NCBI GenBank assembly: GCA_033557465.1
Contig: CM066036.1
Span: 718,434,828-718,498,827 of the forward strand
From: Ichthyophis bannanicus
Lineage: Eukaryota; Chordata; Amphibia; Gymnophiona; Ichthyophiidae
Direction of reading: 5' to 3'
Length of the DNA: 64,000 nucleotides
Shown: piece by piece, positions 41,600-52,304 of the stretch
Layout: the number at the start of each line of letters is the position of its first letter
How positions within the stretch are numbered: the stretch's first letter is position 1
The notes under the pieces: model-generated
Told to the model about the DNA's origin: nothing
Databases searched by the model: none
What the model saw: only the letters and a program-made list of their open reading frames with translations
Made by a program: the position numbers and the translations under genes

Positions 41600-41690
41600 A
41601 TCTTTATTTGAACATTTAATATACCACCTTAAACAAAATAGTAACAAGGTGGTTTACAATAAGAACAGTTGCTACGTAGTCTTTTAGTAA
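41600..41690 (-). mobile_element. short L2 3'-end fragment
   Basis: 'tttgaacatttaatatacca' and 'ccttaaacaaaatagtaaca' followed by 'aggtggtttacaataag' match the antisense L2 stem block and tail seen elsewhere. Only the last 90 bp or so remain. Confidence 0.5.
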
Positions 41691-44640
41691 TGCATGCATG
41701 ATTATCTCCCAGTTGGTGAGAGATCATATACTGTATGTGTACTTGATGGAAAGAGCATTGGTGGGCAGAACCACAAGTGTGCAGACCTAGGGAGACGGGA
41801 AAGTACAAGAGGCTTGTATGGCAGAAATGCACCCAGGTGAGAGGGCTTTTCACTGTCAGAAAATTGTATTCTTCAAAATCATGGCAAGATCTCCAATTCT
41901 ATGTAAATCAGTCCATCTTGGTTTCCTGATATTATCTATAACATTGCTTAACTACTGGCCAAATCTGCCCAGGTGATTCCATATGACATACCCGATGAAT
42001 ATGTGTGAGAAATTTGCATACCTTGAAGACCCAGTATATGTTGATTTATCATGTAATTTTATAACTGTGTGCATTAGTGTAAACTGCATGTTTCCTTTTC
42101 ATTGTGTGGACAACAGCAAAAGAACATGCGTACTTAGCATCAAATACGCATAGTTTTTTCCAAAATCCAAAGTTCGCACATAAGCCTATGCCAATTCTGC
42201 TCCCAAGAATGCCTCTGCTTGCTGTGGGCAAGAGTATGCAGATACAGGCCCTATGCATCTTCTTTTAACCTCATATCAGGTAGCCAATTTTGTAAAAGTC
42301 CATTTCTGTGGGGAAAGTATGTTGTATCCACAGAAATGTCTTTGGAAATTGCCCTCTCATTATGGATATCTTGAAATTCCAACTGACTGAGGGATTAATA
42401 GGATGGGGTTAGGAAGTTCTGTGCTAAAGGGGGATTTCTTGTTTTATGCCTATGGGAACATGCTCATTATAACTGGACTACATAAAAGTAACTGTTTAAT
42501 AAAATAACCTCTGAGTTATAAACAATAAAGGAAAAAATGTCTTATCTACTTTTTTTATCATTCCTTCTTCTTAAGTACTTAGAACAAACTAGAGATAGGC
42601 TTTTGGAGGTTAAAAGACTGAACTGCTTGCTGATTGAACCCATATGTGTTGAACAATGTCAGTGAAATTTTAAACTATTTTAAGAGTCATTTCTATTTAC
42701 TTGAATAGTCTAGCTATGGGGTTTTAGTTTATTTACTGTATGCCAACAGAAATTCAGCCAGAAATCACTAAAGGCCAGATATGCTAAGCATTTTTCCCAC
42801 AGACTCAAAATGGGGAAAACCCTTCAGTACATCTGGCCTTAACTGTTTAAAAGCTGAAGAGAAATGACCTGAATCGTCATTTCATGTATAATTTTAATAG
42901 TGGTCGTTTCAGAAAACTGTGGGCACAGAAACATGGTTGAATACCTTTCTCATACTGAAACATTAACAACATATGTTCTAAATTATATTAGATCCATGAA
43001 ACACACCCAGCCTGCTAACTTAACAAAGGAAGGAATTATGCATCGCAAAGCCACAGTAGTCACCGTGTTAATTTTTTTAGAAAAACGTGTGACATTTAAG
43101 ACATAAGCCTCAGTGAAGAAGTTCTAAGTGAAACCTTTTTGCTGGACTAACTTAATACATGCGTTACTAATTTTTGAGAGTCATCTTCCATTCAGATCAG
43201 CGAAGAACCTCTGCAGTTTACACTTTCCTTCCCTGACCTGATAAAGGGGAGATAGTTTAATACAATGTATTACCTCTAATTTATTTGTTGACCCTTACTT
43301 CTACATATATAAGTGGACTAACATGGCAACCACAATGCTTTTGCTGAAGTCTAAGAAATAATCGTTCTGACATGACCACAAATTGCAATATACAGTAGCC
43401 AAAAACATAAAAAGAGGGAAGTCCAACTGCCAGCAATAACTTTTGTGAAGCCCAGATTGAAAGGAACAGTATCTGTTAATCTAAAATGGTTCTAGAAACA
43501 ATCGTTTGTCAAACGCTGTCCTTTGTTTTGAAAATGTTTTGAAAAATCATAGGAATGGCCAACTTTAAAAGTATTAAACACTGTGAGATGACTGAGAAGA
43601 TTGATAATAAATCAAGTAGACCACTGAATATTAAAAAAAGGTTTGCAGAATATTAAGGAAAACAAAGCATGTCGAATAGGAAATTTAAAATAGAAGTAAA
43701 ACAATGTAAAAGCATAGTCCATATATATGTTTACTGCTAGGTATACAGTGCAGTTATAGTGCCTGCTTTTCAAAGTTGACTCTAAGCACTATCTAAACTT
43801 TAAATTTTCAGTTACTCTGAGGACAAATACAACTTGAAGCCTAAAATACATGTTGGTAACGTCAATCACTACAATAAGGCCAAGTATTTAAAAATGTAGT
43901 TGAGTAATTTATATTCCCCTTAGGAGGCCATAAAAAAGGAGAACTGTTTCTTAGTTTATGATGTTGACTCCCTAGTAGCTTATAAAGAACTGTTCATCAA
44001 AATGCAAAGGAAAGCTACAACATGTAACATTTTAAATCCATGGAAGGGTAATATTGAGATAATTTCTACCTCAAATTATACATGAATAGAAAAAGCCAGA
44101 TGCAGTCATATTGTTGAAAGTGCTTAGTGTGCTTGTGTGAACAAGCACAAGTGAAGCCAAAAATGAACAATGTGCATGAATCCAAAGCTGACTTATATAA
44201 TTATACTCAAAATGAAATAGAACAATTGCATAGCGGAATGATATGTGTATAGGATGGTAAATGAAATAAAGTAGGTGATGCCAAAAGGACTAAAATAACT
44301 AAATCTGAAATGGAGAGGGATGGAAACCAAAGAGCAGAGGAGCAAAAAATAAAAATTGAAAATTAATGAAGCAAATTAAATTGAACACAGAACATTCTGA
44401 ATTATAAGAAGAAGGAACTTTACCTAAGATCTCTAATGATCTTATTTCTAAAGAAGTTTTTGCCCATTTTGTGCCTGTGATAAAATTCCTTTGAAAATAG
44501 GGCCTCAACGATACAAATATGGCCTTTTACAACATTTTTTATTGTATCTAAAGAGGAGGAATGAAGATGAAGGATGTATTCAAAAGCACTAAAATAAATA
44601 ATAAGCATCAAAGTTTTACTGGCAAGTTATCCTTTTATTA
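41691..44640. other. AT-rich, apparently unique DNA, no gene seen
   Basis: Nearly 3 kb without recognisable LINE, SINE or coding frame; all ORFs are under 70 codons. It lies next to the CpG island and may be intronic or intergenic host sequence. Confidence 0.5.
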
Positions 44641-45008
44641 GATTGCACTTATACTATTCAAACAGATTATGCCACACACAATGGAATTTTGCTATTCAGG
44701 TCACATCAAGGCCAAAGTTGCTGCAGAGACAGAATTCAAGTTTGGGAAGGGGAAAGAAGGGATGGAGGAAGCCCCAGACATTGTGAAAAGAGAGCCTCTG
44801 ATGGTTCAATTTAGGGCCCACAATTGCAAATTTTGGAGAGAAACCTTAGGCATGACAGCCAGCCAAAGACTATCACTGTAATGACTGGTCAACGTGAACT
44901 GGGAGGGGGCTAAGAAAGGGGAAAGGTTGGGTTGGAGGACGTGGAGGGCTTGTTTCTTCTTAGTCTGGGCATTCAAGATTTTGCCATCTGCATAATGCTT
45001 CTTTGAAG
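44641..45008. other. edge of the DIRS-like region, no motif recognised
   Basis: G/A-rich sequence adjoining the tyrosine-recombinase remains. It may be the C-terminal or terminal-repeat part of the same element, but nothing diagnostic is visible. Confidence 0.3.
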
Positions 45009-46690
45009 CTAGGTGGTATGTCTTTTCTGTTTGCCATCTTGAGGATTATTGTTTAAGTGTTGAAGTCTGAATGAAGGTCCTCCTCCAAAAAGGAGAGTAG
45101 AATGATTGTGTGATTGAGATGAAAAAGAGAGATCACCTTTGGAAAAAAGATGCCACTGTTCATAATGCGACCAAAACTGTAGAGATAACCAAAAAGGGTT
45201 TGTAACAGGACACGGCCTGCAGCTCCAAAATCCATCTAGCAGAGGCAATAGCCACCACAGAGTTAGGTCCTTGAGAGAGGCTCGAATAGGACTTTGGTAG
45301 CATGCCAAAAACCACTATCTGATCCTTAAGGGTGCTCAGGGACAACCCACTGTCAAAACCCACCTGCAATACGGCACCAATATCCACCTTTGAAGCCAAC
45401 AGGGCTTGAGAAGAACACCATCTCTCAAAAAACTTCCAAAACCCTCACATAGGCTGAGGTTCTATGGGCCTTAAGCATGGTATTCACTACTGCCCATTTA
45501 TAGCATCTCTTGGAAAGCTTATCCCTCTCAAGGGTCAGGCTGTAAGCAAGAAGGAAGCGGGGTCCTTCATTATCAAAAGCCCTTGGTGAATAAGGCCCTT
45601 CTGTAGGAGCTGGAGTGGGGAGCCCGCTAACAATCCCATTAGATTTACATACCATGGTCTGCATGGCCAATCCAGCACTACTAGGATAAAAAAAAAATGT
45701 GGATGAGCTTAAATCCTGCGCAGGAGGCAACTTATTAAGGGCCACGGAAGGAAGACAGAGAATCACCTTCTGCTGCCATTTGTGCAGTAGGGCATCCAGG
45801 CCTTCTGCCTGAGAGTCCCTCTGGAAGATGAAGAAGAAGATCACCTTGGGGTTGTCCCATGTGGCCATCAAATTGAACACTGGGAGACCCCACCTCTGCA
45901 CTTTGAGGCTGAAGGCATGGGGACTCATCTACCATTCCCTTGGACTTTCAATATGCCAAACGTCAACTTGAATGTTGTTGACAGAGCCACCAAGTGTTCT
46001 TCCGCCCACTTCAAGTGATACCCTAATGCTTCAAGTCCTTCCAGAAAGGCTTGAAACTTTTCCAGAGCTAGTCTGATCATTCTGGACACCAGATGATTGA
46101 TTGGCCATGAGACCTCCTGAGAGAAGCAGACCCTTTGAGTCTTTCAGACTGGCAATGGTGAGAACAACCCAGTCTGGGGCTTCTAATGGCATACCGATCA
46201 TCAGATGGTAGGACTGAAGCCACCAGTTCAATTGCTTCCTGATGTCTTGAGAGAGGGGAAGGATCTGCTCAAAAGGTTGTCAGCAATGAGACCAGAGAAA
46301 CAATAGGTATCTCTGAAGCAAGCACATGTGTGCTCTTGCCCATGGGACTAGCTCCAGAGTTGATTCCATTGACCCTAAAAGCTGAAGATAGTATCAGGCC
46401 TGAGTGGGTAGGTAGCAGGACCAACTCCATGAGTTGTTTCTGCAGCTTGAATATCCTTTCTGGGTCACTTACATCCCCATCACAAAGGGGGCAAAAGGAA
46501 CCCACCATGGAGCTGATACTGCTTGTGCCGCATGAAGCATAGCAGTGGGCATGGAGCATCAATGCAATTCTTAAGAAAAAGACCACAAAGAAAAAAAAAT
46601 GCTAAACAACTGCAAAGAAGGTCTGCCAAAAATAATAGCACCAGCCGTGAAAGAGTCTGCCAAAAAGAAGCAAACCACAGCAAATGAAGG
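45009..46690 (-). mobile_element. DIRS-like retrotransposon remains (RT/RNase H and tyrosine recombinase)
   Basis: Minus strand from high to low. An RT-end block (LQKQLMELVLLP, PMGKSTHVLASEI) lies at 46586-46269. An RNase H-like block (LNWWLQSYHLMIGMPLEAPD, with VVLTIASL where DAS is usual) lies near 46230-46100. Next is a FNLMATWDNPKVIFFFIFQR and DALLHKWQQKVILCLPSVAL segment at 45880-45740, typical of DIRS pol. Then come a linker (LERDKLSKRCYKWAVVNTML) and the recombinase start (VLQVGFDSGLSLSTLKDQI, 45370-45310). Order and wording match DIRS elements. Frames are broken and the recombinase catalytic part (R-H-R-Y) is not seen. Confidence 0.72.
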
Positions 46691-47391
46691 AAACCTCCTC
46701 AGGAGTCTCAATGCCTGAAAGGCTGGTTAGGGAAACCCATTCTGGGCTTATCTGAAGGCCTAGACAGTCTTGCTTTTTTTTTGTTGTTGTTTGTTTGTCT
46801 TTATATCTGCTTTATCAAACAAAAAATCAATGGCTGCCCAATGCAAGTCAAATGGCAAAAATTAAAATTTGCAGAAGAGGCAAAAAAGTCTAGCATGCAG
46901 ACAATAAACAGCAAGATGGAAAGGAGGCCTGAGTTCAACTTACCGGCCCCCCCCCCTCAGGACCCCATGTGGTCCTCCTACTGCTCTTCATCTCTTGAAG
47001 TGCTAGTGACATGTGGGAGATAGCACTGGATCCAGGGCAGCTGTTAGCTCAAAGAGACAAAGGTGCATCCATACACTGATCTCTGCTGGGCCTTTCAACA
47101 CTCAATCTCAATGACCACTGCACTGTAGTGTGGGCCAGGAGAGTAAAGACTATTTGCACTGCTGCACCAGTCCATATATCTTGCACCTACTGAAGGCAGA
47201 CTATTACTAGCTGCACCAGTGGTTATACCTCCTGATGATATCAATGAAGATGCTCATGTCTGCCTCCACCTGCTGGCAAGGGAGCATAACCTCCTCATTT
47301 GGACTGGTCTAGTAGGATGATACGGAAATGTCAGTTACAATTCAGCTGTAATTCTGAGGAGGAGACTGCTCCCTCTCCCAAACCAAAAAAA
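46691..47391. other. no coding family seen between DIRS-like and CR1 remains
   Basis: This could be part of the DIRS-like element (its pol upstream of RT), since AG-rich sequence continues. A T-run at 46772-46780 and a C-run at 46949-46958 are the only notable features. Confidence 0.35.
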
Positions 47392-48795
47392 CCATTAGAA
47401 CATTAGAAATGCCATAACAGACCAAGGTATATCAAGCCCAGTATCCTGTTTCCAACAGTGGCCAAACCAGGTCACAAATACCTCACAGGTTCCCAAAAAG
47501 ACACACAGGTTCCATAGTGCTCATCCCGGGGTAAGCAGTGGATTTACTGGGTCCTCTTTAATAATGGTTTATGGAACTTTCCTCCAGAAACTTGTCTAAA
47601 CTTTTTTTAAACCCAGCCACACTAACAGCTTTTACTACACCCTTCGTCAACAAATTCCAGAATTTGATTACACGATGAGTAAAAAAAATATTTTCTCTTA
47701 TTAGTCTTAAATGGGTTACATTGTAGCTTCATTGCATGTCCTCTAGTATTTCTACTTTTTGATGGTGTAAAATACTGATCTACTCCAGTTATTAATTTAT
47801 AGACCTCAGTCATATTTGCTTTCTTGGCTGCGGCTGAACACTGGGAGGAAGGTTTCAGTGTATTATCCATGAAGACGCCTAAATCTTTTTCCTGGGTTTA
47901 CCCGTTCCACTCCATTCATTAATTTATAGACCTCTATCATATCCCCCGCTGTCTCTTTTCCAAGTTGAAGAGCCCCAACCTATTAAGCCTCTCCTCATTG
48001 GGATATTCTTCCATTCCCTTTACCATTCCCTTCCATTCCCTTTATCATACCAGGGAAAGGGCTCAGAACGAGCCCTTTCCCTGGCTGCACTGACAATTTG
48101 GAACATGCTAACAGATGAACTTCGACTAACTACAGACATCAAAGACTTCCGGAAGCAACTAAAGACAACCCTTTTCATTGAACACTATGGGGATGTCACA
48201 TAATAGACACACCATTTAGATATCTTGACACTGCATGTATAATAGCGCACAATGTAAATAGTGCATCATTAATCGAATATACCCCGACACACTCACACAC
48301 ACTCTGGAACACCGCATGACCCTCCCCTAAAGCATACTATTGTGATTGTTTGCTGTGAAAACCGCCTTGATTCAATGAAAAGGCGGGATAGAAATCCGTT
48401 TAAATAAATAAATACATTTTTGTTTCTCTTCTTTGTACCTTTTCTAATTCAGCTATATCCATTTATCCTTACTCTGCTTTCTATCTTTCAACCAGTTCCT
48501 GATCCACAATACTACACTGTCTCCAATCCCATGACTTTTTAATTTCACCAAGAGTCTCATGAGGGACCTTGTCAAAGGCTTTCTGAAAATCCAGATACAC
48601 TACTGTATATCAATTGGCTCACCTTTGTCTACCTGTTTATTCACATCTTCAAAAAAAATATAACAGATTAGTAAGACTAGACTTTCCTTGGCTAAATCCA
48701 TGTTGGCTTTCTCCCATTAAACCATGACTATCTATATGTTCAGTAATTTTATTCTTGATAAAAGGTTTCTACCATTTTGCCCGGTACTGAACACA
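47392..48795 (-). mobile_element. CR1 LINE fragment with deletion and L2 insertion
   Basis: The 3' UTR starts 'ccattagaacattagaaatg' at 47392 with 'ccagtatcctgtttccaaca', then antisense RT C-terminus to about 48045. CR1 resumes at 48417-48795 with palm and thumb antisense ('gagggaccttgtcaaaggct'). Between them lies an L2 3' end. An internal deletion joins the RT C-terminus to an earlier VIVD-type region near 47820-47880. Confidence 0.75.
48045..48416 (+). mobile_element. L2 3' end inserted in CR1
   Basis: It translates to ERALSLAALTIWNMLTDEL and DFRKQLKTTLFIEHYGDVT-stop, the same C-terminus as the 33.8-36.2 kb L2. The 3' UTR ends 'accgccttgattcaatgaaa', 'aggcgggatagaaatcc' and (TAAA)n at 48404-48416. 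Confidence 0.85.
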
Positions 48796-49012
48796 GGAAC
48801 ACTGCGCAAATGCCACTGTTTGCACTCAGGCACATGTATAGGCTACAGATATGCATGGGATAGTGAAGGAAGCCAGGTATATGCAAGGTATATGGACTGG
48901 TGCACCATAGGCATGGCCATATTGGCCCCCTGACACAGATACCAGGTGTCATCAGCTAGACATGTCTTAGCTGGCACCTTTCCCTATACCCTTCCAGATG
49001 TATGGGCATAAT
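48796..49012. other. no recognised feature
   Basis: A short segment with the direct-like words 'cacatgtatag'/'gcaaggtatatgg'. No gene or repeat family recognised. Confidence 0.4.
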
Positions 49013-49828
49013 CACAGGTTTATGTTTATGTATATTAGAAAACTTGATATACCGCCCATCACGATAGCATCTGAGCGGTTCACAACAAATAAAACAAAGC
49101 TGCTAGAAAAGGAAAAGAATGCCAGTATGTTTGATAGGAAAGAATAGAATAATGGCTAATAGAGAACAGATGAGGAGCAGAAAAAATAAAGGAGGGAACA
49201 GACTGATTAAGTATCAGTGAGGGGGGGGGGAGAGAGAGGAGATGGGGTAGGGGAAGGCCAAAAGCTGTAGAGAAGAGGTGGGATTTCAAGATGGCCTTGA
49301 AATTTTTGAAGGAGGACTCAAGACGGAGGGCTGGGGGAGTTACAAAGTCAGGGGCCGAGGAAATAGAAGGCGGAGCAGCGGATGGATTCCAGGTGGACTT
49401 GGGATGGGGAAGGGAGGATCATGTGGTTTGGGTGTATGGAACGGAGGGGGGTATGGAGGCAGACCAAATTGACGCGATAGAGGGGAGTGCCAGTGTGAAT
49501 AGATTTGTGGACAAAGATGAGGAACTTGTACTGAATTCTAAAAGTGAGCGGGAGCCAATGCAAACGGATGAGGAGAGGAGTGACGCGGTTGAAGCGTGAA
49601 GAGCAGGTAAGAATATGGGTGGCAGTGTTCTGAACTCGTTGCAGGCGTAGAAGCTGAGATTGAGGAAGACCAGCCAGGGAAACATTATAGTAGTCTAAGC
49701 AGGAGTTAACAAGGGAGAGAAGAAGAGTGGTCATGGCAGAGGAAGAGAGGAAAGGACGGACATAGTGGAGTTGTCTTAGGGTAGAGAAGCAGCATTGGAC
49801 AACTGAGGAAATATGAGCTTTAAAGGAA
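49013..49828 (-). mobile_element. L2-clade LINE 3' portion
   Basis: The minus-strand ORF 49845-49348 gives SSVVQCCFSTLRQLHYVRPF, SCLDYYNVSLAGLPQSQLLR, LQRVQNTATHILTCSSRFNR and LLIRLHWLPLTFRIQYKFLI, the L2 RT C-terminal signature. The 3' tail at 49018-49090 has the 'gatataccgcccatc...gcggttc' block. An 18-bp tandem repeat, ggaaatatgagctttaaa, lies at about 49807-49842. The plus ORFs at 49278-49599 are antisense shadows. Confidence 0.8.
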
Positions 49829-50612
49829 ATATGAGCTTTAAACAATATTCAGTTGATGTTTTGGGGTTTTCCCCTGAGTTGACTCCTCGTCTTGTTAAGA
49901 TTTATTATTTACCGAAGGCCAAATCAACTTCGGCTTTGGTTAAGTTAGGGGGAAAACAAGAACAAGTGAATATTTTGAATGTAACAGATTTGTTGGAAAA
50001 TTGAGGTCAAGAATTTCAGGTTCCATCTACACTGTTAATGTTACTTTCTGATAAAGAATGGCTGTTCAAATTATTTTTTCAGAAAAGGAACTTATTGTTC
50101 CGGGGATTATTGATACGTATTTATCCTGATCTAGCTAGGGACACCCAGAAGCGACGCAAGGAGTTTCTCCTGCTGTGCCCTGGGATATTGCAACTGGGAT
50201 GGCTCTTTTTCCTGACGCATCAATGTAAATGCTTAGTGAAATATCACTCTGTTTCTTATATATTTTATGAGCCCTCCCAGTTGACTGCTTTCATTAATGC
50301 CAGGCGACTGAAGTCCTCGACTGATTCTTCACTTGTACCCTCATGATTTAGAATATTCTGGATTTAGCTAATCACCTTTTCTTTCTTCTCATTTATTCTT
50401 ATTGCTATAATGTAGTATCTCCCCTTTTCTTTTTGTGGGCTAGGGTGGGCAGACATATATATTTTGTTTTTGGGCTTGCCTCATGACTGTTTTAGTTTAT
50501 TTATGTACGTTTTCTGATGTGTCTGCTCTTTTCTCTGCATGAAATGTTCTTGTGAACTTTCTTGATTTTTTGTTAAAACTTTATAAATATAAAAAAGGAA
50601 AAAAAAAGAAAT
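49829..50612 (+). mobile_element. third ORF1-only L1-like element, 5'-truncated
   Basis: Plus-strand pieces of the ORF1p C-terminal half: LTPRLVKIYYLPKAKSTSAL (compare KCYYLPSK at 14.9 kb), then after a stop LLSDKEWLFKLFFQKRNLLF, RIYPDLARDTQKRRKEF (the IFPD-T-RR-F pattern) and HQCKCLVKYHS. ORF1 ends at 50346. About 240 bp of 3' UTR ends 'actttataaatataaaaaag' plus an A-run. No ORF2 follows. A clean target duplication is not visible. Confidence 0.75.
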
Positions 50613-51169
50613 TGGTTGAGTAGGGGTAATGGTAAATGGAGTTCATACAGAGAATAGGGATGCTATCGGTTGTGTGCCACAGGGGTCGGTCCTTGGTCTG
50701 GTTGTTTTCAACATCTGTGTAAGTTATATTGTGAAGGGCTTTCAAGAAAGGTTTGCCTCTTTGTGGATAATGGCAAAAGCCTGAAGGATGTTTTGAGTGC
50801 ATAGGGAGAGGCATGGACAGCAGGAAAAAGGAGGTGGCTGTGCTCCTGTAAAAGCCTCTGTTGAGGTCTCATTTGGAGTACTGTGTACCATTCTGGAGAC
50901 CACACCTTAAAAAACATATAAACTGGATGGGGTCACTGCAGAGGGTAGCTACTAAACTAGTCAGTGGTCTTTGTCATAAAGCATATAGGGGCAAACTTAC
51001 CTATCTACTGCAGTGTTTTTCAACCTTTTTTGTGCAAAGGCACACTTTTTTCATGAAAAAAATCACGAGGCACACCACCATTAGAAAATGTTAAAAAAAT
51101 TTACCTCTGTGCCTATATTGACTATATATAAAGTAATTCTCTTGAATAGGAATCAAACACTCACACCAA

Positions 51170-51478
51170 CCCCCCTCCCATGCTGGTTCACACCAACCCC
51201 CCTGCCCTGCTGGCTCACTCACACCACCCCCCCTCTCCACTGCTGGTTCACTCACCCACCCCCCTGTCACTTACTCACCCCTCCTGCTGGGTCACTCACT
51301 CACTTACCCCCCCTCCCCTGCTGGTTCACTCACACCATCGCCCCCCCCCCCTTGCTGGTTCACTCACATCACCCCCCCCCTCCCCTGCTGGTTCACTCAC
51401 ACTCCCCCCCCCTTGCTGGTTCACTCACACTCCCCCCCCCTTGCTGGTTCACTCACACCACCCCCCCTCTGCCCAAGC
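51170..51478 (+). repeat. C-rich minisatellite ('gctggttcactcacac' units)
   Basis: About ten degenerate units of roughly 20-45 bp, each 'ttgctggttcactcacac' or similar followed by a variable C-run. Long C-runs make it prone to length change. ORFs across it (Pro/Leu-rich) are repeat artefacts. Confidence 0.9.
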
Positions 51479-51486
51479 CGCTGCTT

Positions 51487-51796
51487 CTGCTTTGTACAGA
51501 GCAGCGGCTGCACTACACTTACATTGAAAAGTAAAGAGAAACTGTGTCAGGAGCCCTCCGGTCATCGCAGAGCCCGAGGAAGTGATGTCATGGGGGCGGG
51601 CTCCTCACAGGCTGTCTTTCCTTTTCAAATTAACTTTATTGCAGCTAAAGTTAATTTGAAAAGGAAAGACAGCCTGTGAGGAGCCTGCCCCCATGACATC
51701 ACTTCCTCGGGCTCTGCATGATCGGAGGGCTCCTGACACAGTTTCTCTTTACTTTTCAATGTAAGTGTAGTGCAGCCGCTGCTCTGTACAAAGCAG
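51487..51796. repeat. 310-bp inverted repeat
   Basis: The arms 51487-51638 and 51646-51796 pair around a 7-base loop (ttgcagc), with a handful of mismatches. Both outer ends read 'ctgctttgtacagagcag' and its complement. The centre holds 'aaattaacttta/taaagttaattt'. Confidence 0.9.
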
Positions 51797-51850
51797 AACC
51801 AGCGGCTGCACTACTATAGGGAATCGCGTTCGCGCCGCGGACTTCGTCAC

Positions 51851-51912
51851 AAAAGCCGGTTTTTTGCTCTGGCCGCTCCCGATCTTTTGGCCAGAGCAAA
51901 AAACCGGCTTTT
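51851..51912. repeat. perfect 24-bp hairpin
   Basis: Arms 51851-51874 and 51889-51912 (aaaagccggttttttgctct plus ggcc and complement) around 14 bases. Further ccggcc-rich inverted words follow to 51990. Confidence 0.92.
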
Positions 51913-52120
51913 CAATGGCCGGTTTTACAACTGTGCCGGCAGCCGGCCTGGCCATGGAAAAACCGGCCAGGCCGGCTGAAAACCGGCCGGTTGGCAACCC
52001 TAATTTGTGAGCAGAGGCCACATGTTACGGATGAAATTGGAATTTTTCCCACGGCACACCAGACAATATCTCACGGCACACTAGTGTGCCGCGGCACAGT
52101 GGTTGAAAAACGCTGATCTA

Positions 52121-52159
<39 letters not shown>

Positions 52160-52268
52160 CTTTGAAGAAAGGCTTGAGAGGGGAGTAGAGACTTCTAAAT
52201 ACTTTCATGCTATAAATGTATAGGAGGTGGAACTCTTTCAACTGAAAGGAAGCTCTGGATTGAACAGA

Positions 52269-52298
52269 AGTAATCAGGAATTATAATTCCTGATTACT
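52269..52298. repeat. perfect 30-bp palindrome
   Basis: AGTAATCAGGAATTA directly followed by its reverse complement, with no loop, at the left edge of the DNA transposon. It may mark a target or excision-type event. Confidence 0.9.
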
Positions 52299-52304
52299 TT
52301 TTGA

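Larger units (their letters stand above)
51011..52115. mobile_element. non-autonomous hAT element rich in hairpins
   Basis: The ends are CAGTGTTTTTCAACC (51011-51025) and GGTTGAAAAACGCTG (52101-52115), flanked by a perfect 8-bp repeat, atctactg (51003-51010 and 52116-52123). It has no transposase. Internally it holds a C-rich minisatellite, a 310-bp inverted repeat and a second hairpin with 24-bp arms. The CAGTG(T/G)TTCTCAACC-type terminus is that of hAT-Charlie elements. Confidence 0.93.

Noticed and set aside
49278..49599. 102-codon plus ORF, Gly/Glu-rich
   Set aside because: Antisense to L2 RT C-terminal sequence.
51088..51534. 148-codon Pro-rich ORF
   Set aside because: Translation of a C-rich minisatellite; all frames are open because of the repeat.
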